Shown here: positions 16,673-26,166 of the stretch, one piece after another | Position numbering within the stretch: position 1 is the first letter of the stretch | Layout: each line of letters starts with the position of its first letter | From: Wolbachia endosymbiont of Ctenocephalides felis wCfeF | GTDB lineage: Bacteria; Pseudomonadota; Alphaproteobacteria; Rickettsiales; Anaplasmataceae | Assembly (NCBI GenBank): GCA_028571325.1 | Contig: CP116767.1 | Coordinates: 711,150 to 775,149 of the forward strand | Direction of reading: 5' to 3' | Length of the DNA stretch: 64,000 bases | The notes under the pieces: generated by a model | Told to the model about the DNA's origin: nothing | The model's database searches: none | The model's input: the letters and a program-made list of their open reading frames with translations, nothing else | Translations under genes and position numbers: made by a program

Positions 16673-17245
16673 GTGAGCATTTACATACGATTTGAGAACA
16701 ACAAACAAGTAGAAACCACAACACTTGAAAATAAGCCAGAAAGTGAAGATTGGTACGAAGCGCCAAAGAATTTCGACTGGCAAAAAAGTTATCGTTTAAC
16801 AGAAGGAGGGAAAATTGTTGAAAGGAGTCAAGAGGATATTGAGCTGGAATTACTGGAAAATGAGAAACTTTCTGCACTTTCTAGTCTTCGTACTTATTAT
16901 GATAACTATACTCACAAATACACAGGATATTCTCATCAAAAAGCTAGGTCGTATGCGATACAAGCGGAAGCCGCAGCGAGCATTTTAGCAGCACCAGAAT
17001 CTATAGATGAGAAGGATGCAGCAATTATAGAGCCACTAGCAAGAGTAAGAGGAATTTCAGTAGTACAAATGGCTGAAATAATTCAAGGAAAGGCGAAAAA
17101 AGCAGTAAAAGCAATAATCAAATGTGAAGAACTTGAAGATTTAGCCAAAAAGAAAATTAAGGAAATCAAGGATAAAGAAGAGTTACATAACTTTCTTGAC
17201 GACTTTAAAGAGCAAGTGAAAAATTCCTTAGCAAATTTACAATAG
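16673..17245 (+). CDS. Putative tail-fibre assembly protein
   Basis: This 190-residue protein starts with GTG after GGGAGAG. The N-terminal 60 residues look like the small beta domain of fibre-assembly proteins (IYIRFENNKQVE, DWYEAPKNF), and the rest is helical and charged. It sits directly downstream of the fibre gene, where P2- and lambda-type phages carry the fibre chaperone. The assignment is mainly positional. Confidence 0.5.
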   Translation: MSIYIRFENNKQVETTTLENKPESEDWYEAPKNFDWQKSYRLTEGGKIVERSQEDIELELLENEKLSALSSLRTYYDNYTHKYTGYSHQKARSYAIQAEAAASILAAPESIDEKDAAIIEPLARVRGISVVQMAEIIQGKAKKAVKAIIKCEELEDLAKKKIKEIKDKEELHNFLDDFKEQVKNSLANLQ

Positions 17246-17296
17246 CTATTAATATAGCAAATCTTTAATAAAATTCCCTAATCGATTTATAATAAT

Positions 17297-18502
17297 ATGA
17301 CAGAACAATTTTTACATGGGGTAACTGTTATAGAGGTTACCTCAGGGGCAAGGGCAGTACGAACAGCTAAATCATCAGTAATAGGTGTAATTGGTACTGC
17401 ACCTGGAGCTGACAAGCAAAAGTTTCCACTGAATAAGCCAGTATTAATAGCAGGAAGCTTAAAAGAAGCAGCAAAGCTTGGGAGAAGTGGAACTCTTCCC
17501 CCTTCAGTAAATGGAATATTTTCCCAAATAGGTGCAACGGTAGTAGTTATCCGAGTTGAGGAAAGTGAGAACAGCGATCCAAATTTAAAAGAAGAAGAAA
17601 CAACGGCAAACGTCATTGGCGGAGTAGATGAAGAAACTGGAGAATATGAGGGCATACAAGCATTCTTAAGTAGCGAGAGTGTGGTTCATGTTGCACCAAG
17701 AATACTAATAGCCCCCTACTTCACTCATCAGTTACCTGCAGATGAGAGAGAATCTTCCATTAATAGCAGTATAGTACAAAACCCAGTAATCGCAAAGTTA
17801 ATTGTAATAGCGGAAAAATTAAGAGCAATAGTAGTTGCCGATGGACCAAATACCAACGATGAAGAAGCAATAAAATGGAGGAAAAGTGTAGGTAGTGCAA
17901 GAGTTTACGTCGTTGACCCATGGGTTAAGGTATTTGAAGGGGGAGAAAAACCGCCAAGTCCATTTGTAGCTGGTTTAATAGCGAAAGTAGACAGTGAAGT
18001 AGGATTTTGGCAATCACCTTCAAATCAAGAAATAAAAGGTATTGTTGGAACAAGCAGAGCTATTGATTTTACGCTAGGTGATGCAAGTTGCAGGGCAAAT
18101 TACTTAAATGAAAATGAAGTAACGACGATAATTCACCAAAATGGCTATAAGCTCTGGGGAAACAGAACATGTTCAGATGATCCCAAATGGGCTTTTTTAT
18201 CAGTAAGACGTACTGCAGATTTAATCAATGATAGCCTGCTCAGGGCTCATTTATGGGCAGTTGATCGAAATATTACCAAAACTTACATAGATGATGTAAT
18301 CGAGAGTGTAAATTCCTATCTGGCTAATTTAAAAGCCCAAGGAGCAATTACTAGTGGAAGATGTTATGAAACTCCAGAGCTGAATACCCCAGCAAACATT
18401 GCAAACGGCAAAATGTATTTTGACTTTGAGTTTACGCCACCATATCCAGCGGAAAAGATTACTTTTCGTGCGCACTTGGTAAATAGCAGACAAATATTAT
18501 AA
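17297..18502 (+). CDS. Contractile tail sheath protein (P2 FI-like)
   Basis: The 401-residue product has the hallmarks of P2-type sheath subunits: an N-terminal GVTVIEVTSGARAVRTAKSSVIGVIGTAP segment, a central domain, and a C-terminal core with SVRRTADLINDSL and the conserved C-terminal strand region EKITFRAHLVN. Length matches the P2 family (about 390-400). It is followed by the tube gene 21 bases downstream, the standard order. The sheath drives contraction for DNA delivery. No strong Shine-Dalgarno precedes the ATG. Confidence 0.93.
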   Translation: MTEQFLHGVTVIEVTSGARAVRTAKSSVIGVIGTAPGADKQKFPLNKPVLIAGSLKEAAKLGRSGTLPPSVNGIFSQIGATVVVIRVEESENSDPNLKEEETTANVIGGVDEETGEYEGIQAFLSSESVVHVAPRILIAPYFTHQLPADERESSINSSIVQNPVIAKLIVIAEKLRAIVVADGPNTNDEEAIKWRKSVGSARVYVVDPWVKVFEGGEKPPSPFVAGLIAKVDSEVGFWQSPSNQEIKGIVGTSRAIDFTLGDASCRANYLNENEVTTIIHQNGYKLWGNRTCSDDPKWAFLSVRRTADLINDSLLRAHLWAVDRNITKTYIDDVIESVNSYLANLKAQGAITSGRCYETPELNTPANIANGKMYFDFEFTPPYPAEKITFRAHLVNSRQIL

Positions 18503-18523
18503 AGGGGAAAAAGAGGAGAAAAA

Positions 18524-19030
18524 ATGTTGCCAAAAATTTTAAAGAATTTCAACGTATTCGTAGATGGCCGAGGTTATGCAGGAAAAATAGACGAAATCAC
18601 TCTGCCGAAGCTTACCATTAAAACCGAAGAATACCGCGCAGGAGGAATGGATATCCCAGTAAGTATCGATATGGGCATGGAAAAGCTTGAAGCTGATTTT
18701 ACGTTTGCAGAATATGATTCAGAGCTCTTTCGACTCTTTGGCTTGATTGATGGAAATTCAGTTTCTTTGACGCTAAGGGGTGGAATACAAGGCAGTGGCA
18801 GCAATGAGATTGAAGGAGTAATTATCAACCTTAGGGGAATATTTAAAGAGCTTGATTTTGGCAGTTGGAAGCCAGCAGAAAAAGCAACACTGAAGTGCAC
18901 AGTTGAAGCTCATTATTACAAACTTACTATAGGTGGAAATGAACTTATAGAGATCGACGCTGAAAATATGATTCGCAAGATTAACGGTATTGATCAGATG
19001 GCTAAATTACAAGCAATTTTAGGAATTTGA
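18524..19030 (+). CDS. Major tail tube protein (P2 FII-like)
   Basis: This 168-residue protein has the beta-barrel pattern and motifs of P2 FII tube proteins (NFNVFVDGRGYAGKIDEITLPKLTIKTEEYRAGGMDIPV near the N-terminus, in segments). GGAG precedes the start. Positioned between sheath and E, as in P2. It forms the inner tube of the contractile tail. Confidence 0.92.
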   Translation: MLPKILKNFNVFVDGRGYAGKIDEITLPKLTIKTEEYRAGGMDIPVSIDMGMEKLEADFTFAEYDSELFRLFGLIDGNSVSLTLRGGIQGSGSNEIEGVIINLRGIFKELDFGSWKPAEKATLKCTVEAHYYKLTIGGNELIEIDAENMIRKINGIDQMAKLQAILGI

Positions 19031-19055
19031 GTTTTTATTTTAAGGAGAAAAATAT

Positions 19056-19313
19056 ATGAAAACAGTAAAACTTGAACACCCAATAACAGTGGATGGAATT
19101 GAGGTTTCAGAATTAACTTTTAGACCAGTCAAAGTGAGAGACTGCTTAGCAATGGAACGTGCTGGTAGTAGCGACTTTGAAAAAGAAGTTGCATTAATAG
19201 CAAACCTTGGGTCTATAACAAAAGAAACAGTTTGGGAATTATACTTTACAGACTACATAAAAATACAGGAAGCATTGAAAGGTTTTTTTTCACCAATTAT
19301 ACAAAGGACCTAA
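19056..19313 (+). CDS. Tail assembly protein E (unshifted product)
   Basis: This 85-residue product follows AAGGAG. It matches the P2 GpE/Mu gp41-like family of small tail assembly proteins (pattern LEHPITVDGIEVSELTFRPVKVRDCLAMERAG). It ends at TAA 19311-19313 just after a slippery run. In P2-like phages a fraction of ribosomes shift -1 here to make E+E', which with E acts as tape-measure chaperone. See the extended product at 19056-19462. Confidence 0.85.
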   Translation: MKTVKLEHPITVDGIEVSELTFRPVKVRDCLAMERAGSSDFEKEVALIANLGSITKETVWELYFTDYIKIQEALKGFFSPIIQRT

Positions 19314-19462
19314 GGTTAAGTGTACTAATGCTCAGTTCCGTTATAGGTGGCGGAATTGAGCATATTCTTGATATGGAAATGAACGAATTTACTGAGTGGA
19401 TCAAAGCAGCAGCGGAGTTTAAATGTGTGCGCCAAGAGAAGCGTTTAGAACACAGTTGGTGA
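19056..19462 (+). CDS. E+E' extended tail assembly protein via putative -1 frameshift
   Basis: The zero frame reads GGT TTT TTT TCA, and the heptamer T TTT TTT (19283-19289) is a canonical -1 slippery site. After slipping, the -1 frame continues FTNYTKDLRLSVLMLSSVIGG and on to EFKC, an E'-like helical extension, giving about 135 residues. The P2 E/E' pair is known to use a -1 shift at this position. The last 11 residues (from 19427, VRQEKRLEHSW) are encoded by the 5' end of group II intron 2, so the native C-terminus depends on splicing. Confidence 0.75.
19283..19289 (+). promoter_or_regulatory. Slippery heptamer for -1 programmed frameshift
   Basis: T TTT TTT in the correct phase for X XXY YYZ slippage, inside a run of eight T, eight codons before the zero-frame stop. 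The frame entered at -1 is open for about 57 codons. Confidence 0.7.
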
Positions 19463-20569
19463 AAATCCAACCTAGGCAAAGTCTAGCCAACAGCCTAGAA
19501 CAGACCATTATGCTACGTAAGGTAACGAGCGTAGTAAAGCTAATGGAACGGACAATACAGGGTGCAACGAAAGTGAAGGTATTGAGTCCCGAAATACTCG
19601 AGAGCATGGAGGTCGACATTTTACATTTTAGTGGAAGACAGCATGAAGGATAACGACAAGGCAAGTTATCACTCACTCCATCGGGATCGTAGGCCGTATC
19701 ATGTATTGAGATGGATTCTAAATGAACTTGGGAGATCCTTTGTATTCCTATTAAGGTACGTGAGAACAAGTCAACAAAGGCGAGGACTGACGAAAGATAC
19801 AAAGGAAGTCGGACTGATTGATAGTACTCAGAGTGCGGGAAAGCCGTATACAAGGGGAAGCGATCAGCAATATAGCAACTGGAATAGGGATTGCAATACC
19901 AATACAACAGAGGTTGGAGAAATATGCAAGGAAAACTAAACCAGATAGCGATAAGAGCGAAGCGGGATAAACGAGTGAAATTTACATCACTAGTTCATCT
20001 GATAAATGCAGAAAATCTCGCCTTATGTTATAAAGAACTAAAACGCAATAAGGCTTGCGGTATAGACCAGGTGACAGTAGAAGACTACGGAGAAAATCTT
20101 GAAGAGAAGCTTAAAATTCTGGTGGATAGTATGAAGAGAAAGCAATATCAACCGCAACCGGTGAAAAGGGTATATATACCAAAAGCTGGAAGCGACGAAA
20201 AGCGTGGACTCGGAATACCATCGACAGAGGATAAGCTGGTACAGATAGTGCTAAAGAAAATATTGGAAAATATATATGAGGCAAATTTTCTAGACCAGTC
20301 ATATGGTTTTCGACCTGGTAGAAGTTGTCACCAAGCGGTTAAAGCATTAGATAAAGCAGTTATGTACAAGCCAACAAACTACATTGTGGAAGTGGACATA
20401 AAGAAGTTCTACGATAATATTCAGCATAAATGGCTAATGAGGTGTTTAAGGGAACGAATATCTGACCCAAATCTATTGTGGTTAGTAAAGCAATTCCTTA
20501 AGGCTGGAGTTATGGAAGCTGGACATTATGAGGCAACTACACAAGGAGCACCTCAGGGAGGAATAGTTA

Positions 20570-22520
20570 CCCCGCCAACAATGTTGCAAAAAACGTAAAA
20601 TTAGAGAAAAGCATTTCTCGAAAACTTCTATGTCCAAAAACAAGAGTGCCATTTATTTATAGTGCCAACAATCAATTAACCATCAGTTTCAATGAATGAT
20701 ATGAACATATTATTTCAAGGAAAGGTCATGGGGAATAAGAGATTAGCTATACGGATTAGCTGTAGCTATGAAACTAACCGGTTGGCAGAAAAGTATTTGT
20801 TAGATGCTTATGAAAAAGCCGTGTCAAAGCAAGTAAGCCAAAAAAATTTAAAACATAAGAATGGGATTCAAGGAGGATCAAATGGTAACAGTGAGTTTAT
20901 ATGCAAGAGTTTCTTCAGGGAAACAAGCACAAGAAAATACAATAGCAAGTCAAGTTGCAGCTTTAGAGAAGCAAATTAGTACGGATGGGTACAAATTATT
21001 AAGTGAGTATAAATTTATTGATAATGGCTACAGTGGATCTAATTTAGTCCGTCCTGATCTAGAAAAATTACGTGATAAAGTAACAGAAGGTAAAATTGAT
21101 AGGTTTACATTCATTCACCTGATCGCTTATCTAGGAAATATGCATATCAAATGGTATTACTTGAAGAATTTGAGAAAGCAGGAGCAGAAACGGTTTTCTT
21201 AAATTATGAGATTAACGATAATCCAGAATCTCAGTTACTGTTACAAATGCAAGGTATGATAGCAGAATATGAACGAGCGAAAATTATGGAACGAAGTCGT
21301 CGCGGAAAGATTTACGCAGTTAATAAAGGTTGTGTAAGCGTAATGGGAGGAGCTCCTTATGGTTATCGTTATATAGATAAATATATGGGAGGAGGACAAG
21401 CTTTATTTGAAATAAACGAAGAAGAAGCTAATGTTGTTAGGAAAGTATTTTTGTGGGTAGGAAGAGAAAGGACAAGTATTGGGGAAGTGTGTCGTCGGCT
21501 AAACACTATGTCTATTATAACACGAACAGGAAAAAAGTGCTGGGATAGAAGTGTGATTTGGGGTATGTTAAAAAATCCTGCTTACAAAGGACAAGCGGCT
21601 TTTGGTAAAACAAAAGTAGGTGTAAAGTTACAACATATCAGACCACAGAAACATTCTTGTGAACAACCGAAAGATAATTACTCTACCTATTCTGTTGAAA
21701 AAGCAAATTGGATTTATGTTAAAGTGCCAAATATAGTGGACGAAGATGTATTTGATATAGTTCAAGAACAATTAGCTGAGAATAGAAAAATAGCAAGGAC
21801 AAGAGAAAGAGGAGCAAAACATTTACTACAAGGTTTAATCGTATGTAAGCGTTGTCGTTATGCATATTACGGAAGTCCTGTAAGAAATAAGCGAGGAGAA
21901 AAAATTGATCATTATGCTTATTATCGTTGTATTGGTAGAGATTCTTACCGTTTTGGTGGTAATAAAATTTGTGATAATAAACACATTCGTACAGATGCAT
22001 TAGAAACAGCCGTGTGGGAAGAGGTTAAGCATTTATTGAAAAATCCAAATAGGGTTTTAGAAGAATACAGGCGTAGACTTTCAGAGCTTAAAAAATCATC
22101 ATGGGATCAAAAAAGCGATTTACTAGAGAAGCAAGAAAAGAAATTAAAACGTGGTATTGCTAGACTTATTGATAGTTATGCTCAAGAATATATTAATCAA
22201 GAAGAATTTGAACCACGAATTAAAGCAATGAAACAAAGCTTAAAAACAATTGAAGAGGAGAAGAAAAGGATATTCGATCAAAAGAAATTAAAACAGGAAT
22301 TAGCTTTGGTTGTAACCAATTTAGAAGACTTTTCTTCCAATATTAGATCAAACCTTGATAACGCAGACTGGCTAACTAAACGTGATATTATCAGAACTTT
22401 AGTCAAGAGAATTGAAATTAACCTTGAGGACGTAAATGTGGTATTTCGTGTAAAAGAGCTACCAAACTCTTCTGGACATAGTGGAGAAGAAAAGAAAAAT
22501 TTGCAACATTGTTGGCGGGG
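20570..22520 (+). mobile_element. Serine-recombinase element with 21-base perfect inverted ends
   Basis: The left end CCCCGCCAACAATGTTGC and its exact complement at 22500-22520 delimit a 1951-base element inserted in the RT gene of intron 2. It carries a small open frame (20692-20979) and a frameshifted large serine recombinase. The target was probably GTTA/GCCC, inferred from the frame of the RT on both sides; a few extra bases (TATAAA) remain on the right. I do not recognise a named element. Confidence 0.75.
20692..20979 (+). CDS. Small protein upstream of the serine recombinase
   Basis: The open frame of 95 codons has a plausible helical, basic first 60 residues (KRLAIRISCSYETNRLAEKYLLDAYEKAV). 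The last 33 codons overlap the recombinase gene in another frame and look like read-through. A weak site (AATGATATG region) precedes it. It may be a genuine accessory gene of the element, or the remains of one. Confidence 0.35.
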   Translation: MNDMNILFQGKVMGNKRLAIRISCSYETNRLAEKYLLDAYEKAVSKQVSQKNLKHKNGIQGGSNGNSEFICKSFFRETSTRKYNSKSSCSFREAN

Positions 22521-22542
22521 TATAAAGCCCAGTATTAGCTAA
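20882..22542 (+). pseudogene. Large serine recombinase, frameshifted in the catalytic domain
   Basis: AAGGAGG precedes ATG 20882. The first frame has the resolvase start VSLYARVSSGKQ with the catalytic serine and GYSGSNLVRPDLEKL, up to KIDR at about 21103. The sequence then continues in the -1 frame with VYIHSPDRLSRKYAYQMVLLEEFEKAGAE, giving one missing base near 21102. Downstream are the recombinase domain (GGAPYGYRY, AYKGQAAFGK), a zinc-ribbon (CKRCRYAYYGS and later C) and a coiled coil (about 22090-22290). The stop lies beyond the inverted end, inside the intron RT. A member of the large serine recombinase family, now probably inactive. Confidence 0.85.
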
Positions 22543-23290
22543 CATATATCTACATTATGTACTAGATCTATGGTTTGAAAAGAAAGTAAAACCCAAGTCT
22601 AAGGGATATATGGAGCTGGTCAGGTATGCAGATGACCTTGTAGTGTGCTGTGAAAGTGAGGAGGACGCTAAAGAATTTCTAGAAGCACAGAGACAAAGAC
22701 TAGCCAAGTTTGGTTTGGAAGTATCTGAAAATAAAACAAGGATAGTAAAGTTTGGCAAGAAGGAGTGGTATCAGGCAAAGAGAGAAAAGAAGAAAACGGA
22801 GAGTTTCAATTTTCTAGGATTTACGCACTACAGTGCAAAGAGTCGTAAGAGTAGGCTGGTTATGGGGCATAAAACCTCAAAAGTGAGCCTAGCTAGGAAG
22901 CTCAAAGGAATCAAAGAATGGTTAAAAACGATTCGTAATCATACTCGTCTTAAAGACTGGTGGCAGATACTAAAAGCTAAACTAAGAGGACACTATAACT
23001 ACTTCGGGATTAGCGGAAATTACCGATGGCTCAGTAAGTTCGAGCAGGCGGTAAAGAAGCTAACGTTTAAGTGGATAAACCGGCGTAGCCAGAAAAAGAG
23101 CATGAATTGGGAACAATTTAAACATTACGCACAAGTCAATCCACTACCAAAGCCAAAAATATGTTTTTCTTTATATACATACGAGGTATATCGTGAACGC
23201 TATTATTGTGGAGCCGTGTGCAAGAAAGTTGCAAGCACGGTTCTTGTGGGGGAGTCATAAAAATAAAACCCAAGCAAGGGGGACAGGATT

Positions 23291-25618
23291 ATGACTTCTA
23301 CCAAACCAACATTATCGATAAAAATAGGTGCCATATTAGATGGTAGCTTTAGTAGTACAATGACTGGTGGTAGTGCTCAACTTTCTCGTCTTGGAAGTAC
23401 AATAAGGCAACTTGATACATCGATTAAGTCGGTATCAAAATTTAAGGAATTAAGTCGCGATACGTTAGTTGCCAAGAGGTCCTGGAAAGGTTTAGAAGTA
23501 CAAGTAAAGTCCTTGGCTCAGCAAATCAAAGCAACGGCAAAGCCAAGTAAAGATTTAAAGGCTGAGTTTGATAAAGCCAAGAAATCAGTAATAAAGGCGA
23601 AAAAAGAGTACCTGCAGAAGAGAAATACTCTACATACATTTAGTGAAGAAGTAAAGAAAAGTGGAAAAAACATTCAATCTTTGATAAGAGATCAAGATAA
23701 ACTAGGTGCTTCTGTAAGCAAGCTGAGGAGTCAGTACAATCTACTTAACAAGGCTACCCAAGCACATCAGAGATTTGCAACACACAGGGCACACTTTAAA
23801 TCACAATTACTAGAAACAGCAGCACTAGCATTAACATTTGCAGCTCCGGTTAAAGCTATGATTGATTTAGAGAGTCCTATAGCTGATATTAAGGCAGTGA
23901 TACAATTTTCTAAAAACAAGGAAGAAAATGAAAAAGCATTCATAGAACTTGGTAGAATGTTGAAAGAGTTATCCCGAACAATACCACTCTCGGTTGCAGA
24001 GTTAGCACAGATAACCACAGGTGGTGCTCGGCTTGCAATTAAAGACAAAGATGATCTTATAAAATTTACAGAAATAGTAGCGCAAATGGCAGTAAATTTT
24101 GGTATGAGTGTAGAAGCAATAGTAGGTGATGTTAGTAGTTTTTATAACATTTATAAAATGAATCTAGAAGATCTGAGGGACTTGGGAGATCTAGTAAACC
24201 ACCTTGCAAGCAATACTTCCGTTGACCCAAAGGATCTAATGGCAGGAATAAATGTAGCCAGTGGTGCGGGAAGACAATTTGGTTTGAAGATTGAGCAGCT
24301 AGCTGGCTTCATAAATGCTTTCGTTATGTTAGGAAAACAACCAAAGAAAGCGGCAGGAGTGATAGCTGATATTCTGGTCAAACTTCAAACGGCAGAGGAG
24401 CAAGATGATGAATTTATAGAAACGCTAGAAGAATTAGGGATAGATATAGAAGGTCTTGCCGAGAATATTAAGAAAAAACCTTATGAAACACTACTAGATT
24501 TTTTTGAAATTTTGAAAAAATATGGTAGCCCTGATATTCTGTTCAAACTCTTTGGTTCAGCATCTAAAGATATAGCACTACTACTGGAAGATACAAAAGC
24601 ATATGGGCAAGTACTGGATTTGTTAGCCAATAAAAAGGATCGAGCAAATTCATTGCAGGAGGAATTTAATGACCGTGTGAGTACAACAGCTAACCAACTG
24701 CGATTACTAAGAAATGCAATAGCAGAAGTAGGAATGAATCTAGGTGCAGCGATGTTACCTATTTTAAGACCTATAGTTGAAAAGTTAAAATTGGTAAGTA
24801 AGTATATAGCTTCATTTGCGGAAGAATATCCCACTATAACGAAAGCAATCATGTACACCATAGGAGCACTAATAAGTCTTAAAGTTCTATTCGTGAGTGG
24901 TGGTTATGTACTGAGTTTATTCATGGGAACAGCTTGGCTCTTAGCAGCAAAAGTAATAGCAACATTTTCAATTTTATCGACTTCTGTTTTGCCGGCAGTG
25001 GCAACAGGATTTAGGGTTTTAACAGCAGCAATTGCAAGTAATCCTATAGGAGCTATTATTGCTGTAATTGCTACTGGTGCAACACTTATTATAACTAACT
25101 GGCAAAAGGTGAAGAACTTTTTTGCTAGTTTTTGGGAATACATAAAATCGATAATCAAACCCATCGGAGAAATGTTCTCATGGATGGGAAGTACAGTTGG
25201 TAGCATATTTGGAAAGGTTGGTGAAAATAGTCCACTAAAAGAATTTGAAAAAAGAAAAAGCATTGTTGCTGAAATACATACTCCCCTTAAAGATAGCATC
25301 TCTAACAATGAAAATTCTCTGTTGAATAATAGTGCAATTAAAGAATTATCCGAGAGAAGCAAGAATAATGTAAAAATCAAAAGCTTTATTGAGGAGAAGA
25401 AGTCTATAGAGAATAATAAAGTTGAGAAAGTAGTTGAAAAAAATAGCTTTGAGAAAAAAGAATCAAAAACATGTAACCAAACATTTAATCAAACGTTTAA
25501 TGTAATTGTAAAAGCAGAGCCTAGTGAGGACACCAATAGCATTGCTAATGCAGTAATAGAAAAATTAAGAGAGCAAGCAAGAGGTGCCCTTTTTGACATC
25601 GTGGAAGAGGCAAATTAA
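23291..25618 (+). CDS. Phage tail tape measure protein (P2 T-like)
   Basis: This 775-residue protein starts with a coiled-coil region (about 40-170). A TMP core follows (AALALTFAAPVKAMIDLESPIADIK to ASGAGRQFGLKIEQLAGFINAF). The hydrophobic segments at about 520-610 (AIMYTIGALISLKVLF, IASNPIGAIIAVIATGATLII) are typical of membrane-inserting tape measures. Shorter than many tape measures but complete. The ATG is preceded by GGGGGACAGG, which is at the intron 3' end, so translation may depend on splicing. It sets tail length and helps DNA entry. Confidence 0.9.
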   Translation: MTSTKPTLSIKIGAILDGSFSSTMTGGSAQLSRLGSTIRQLDTSIKSVSKFKELSRDTLVAKRSWKGLEVQVKSLAQQIKATAKPSKDLKAEFDKAKKSVIKAKKEYLQKRNTLHTFSEEVKKSGKNIQSLIRDQDKLGASVSKLRSQYNLLNKATQAHQRFATHRAHFKSQLLETAALALTFAAPVKAMIDLESPIADIKAVIQFSKNKEENEKAFIELGRMLKELSRTIPLSVAELAQITTGGARLAIKDKDDLIKFTEIVAQMAVNFGMSVEAIVGDVSSFYNIYKMNLEDLRDLGDLVNHLASNTSVDPKDLMAGINVASGAGRQFGLKIEQLAGFINAFVMLGKQPKKAAGVIADILVKLQTAEEQDDEFIETLEELGIDIEGLAENIKKKPYETLLDFFEILKKYGSPDILFKLFGSASKDIALLLEDTKAYGQVLDLLANKKDRANSLQEEFNDRVSTTANQLRLLRNAIAEVGMNLGAAMLPILRPIVEKLKLVSKYIASFAEEYPTITKAIMYTIGALISLKVLFVSGGYVLSLFMGTAWLLAAKVIATFSILSTSVLPAVATGFRVLTAAIASNPIGAIIAVIATGATLIITNWQKVKNFFASFWEYIKSIIKPIGEMFSWMGSTVGSIFGKVGENSPLKEFEKRKSIVAEIHTPLKDSISNNENSLLNNSAIKELSERSKNNVKIKSFIEEKKSIENNKVEKVVEKNSFEKKESKTCNQTFNQTFNVIVKAEPSEDTNSIANAVIEKLREQARGALFDIVEEAN

Positions 25619-25963
25619 GTGATATTTGGGCAGTTTAAATTTGATTCAGTAAGCCTAAGGCGTAGTAAAGAGCATAGATGGCAAACAATTGAATGTATAG
25701 AGAAGACATCACTACAAAATATTGGTTCAGGAATTGAGAATATAGATTTAACAGGAGTGATTTATCCACATCATCAAAATAGTAGTTTAGAACAACTAAG
25801 GAATCTGCGTGATGTTAAAGAGCCAAATATTTTAGTTTATGGTTCAGAGATACTAGGAAACTTTGTAGTTACTAATGTAGAAGAAAGACAGGTGTCATCT
25901 TTTCCATGTGGAATGCCAAGAAAAATTGAGTTTCAAATAAAGTTAAAAAGTTATAGCAAGTGA
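25619..25963 (+). CDS. Phage tail protein U (P2 GpU-like)
   Basis: This 114-residue protein starts with GTG directly after the tape-measure stop (TAAGTG). It fits the GpU family in size and pattern (IFGQFKFDSVSLRRSKEHRW and the EFQIKLKSYSK end). It overlaps gene X by four bases, and order T-U-X-D matches P2. A tail terminator/assembly role is known for the family. Confidence 0.88.
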   Translation: MIFGQFKFDSVSLRRSKEHRWQTIECIEKTSLQNIGSGIENIDLTGVIYPHHQNSSLEQLRNLRDVKEPNILVYGSEILGNFVVTNVEERQVSSFPCGMPRKIEFQIKLKSYSK

Positions 25964-26166
25964 TTTATCATTTCACAAAACAAAACGAGATGTTGGATTA
26001 CATTTGTTGGAAGCATTATGGGTATAGTTCTGGATCAGTAGAAGTGGTTTTGAAAGAAAATCCTGGACTTGCAGATTATGGCAGTTTTCTACCTGCAGGA
26101 TTAAAAATTAAGCTACCTGATATTCAAAAAATATCACAAAAATCTGTCGTGAAAATTTTAGATTAA
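25960..26166 (+). CDS. Phage tail protein X (P2 GpX-like)
   Basis: This 68-residue protein starts with GTG in the four-base overlap GTGA with gene U. The sequence has a LysM-like fold (MLDYICWKHYG, NPGLADYGSFLPAGLKIKLPDI), as in GpX, and its stop overlaps the start of D. The family probably contacts peptidoglycan at the tail tip. Confidence 0.88.
   Translation: MIYHFTKQNEMLDYICWKHYGYSSGSVEVVLKENPGLADYGSFLPAGLKIKLPDIQKISQKSVVKILD

Larger units (their letters stand above)
19924..23260 (+). pseudogene. ltrA: Group II intron 2 maturase, split by an insertion
   Basis: The first part (19924-20569) holds RT motifs GIDQVTVEDY, YGFRPGRSCHQA, EVDIKKFYDNI and QGGIVTP. The second (from about 22529) continues seamlessly with PVLANIYLHYVLDLW, YADDLVV and the maturase X region (LRGHYNYFGISGNYRWL). 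Removing the 1.95-kb insertion would give a normal single reading frame of about 460 residues. There is no HNH domain, unlike intron 1. ATG 19924 has GGAG upstream. The insertion separates the palm motifs, so the enzyme is inactive as it stands. Confidence 0.88.
19427..23284 (+). mobile_element. Group II intron 2, interrupting the tail operon between E' and tape measure
   Basis: The 5' end GTGCGCCAAGAG at 19427 is the conserved group II start. Domain V is at 23211-23246 (GAGCCGTGTG, GAAAGTT core, CACGGTTC), and domain VI follows with a CTTGTGGG/CCCA..CAAG stem. The 3' end is placed near 23284 (AC) and is uncertain by a few bases. About 500 bases of structured RNA precede the RT gene. The intron cuts the end of the E' reading frame and lies just before the tape-measure ATG at 23291. 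Its RT gene is split by a serine-recombinase element, so it probably cannot move without help in trans. Confidence 0.82.

Noticed and set aside
19471..19907. Open frames in the 5' part of intron 2
   Set aside because: They overlap structured intron RNA upstream of the maturase and have no recognisable product.
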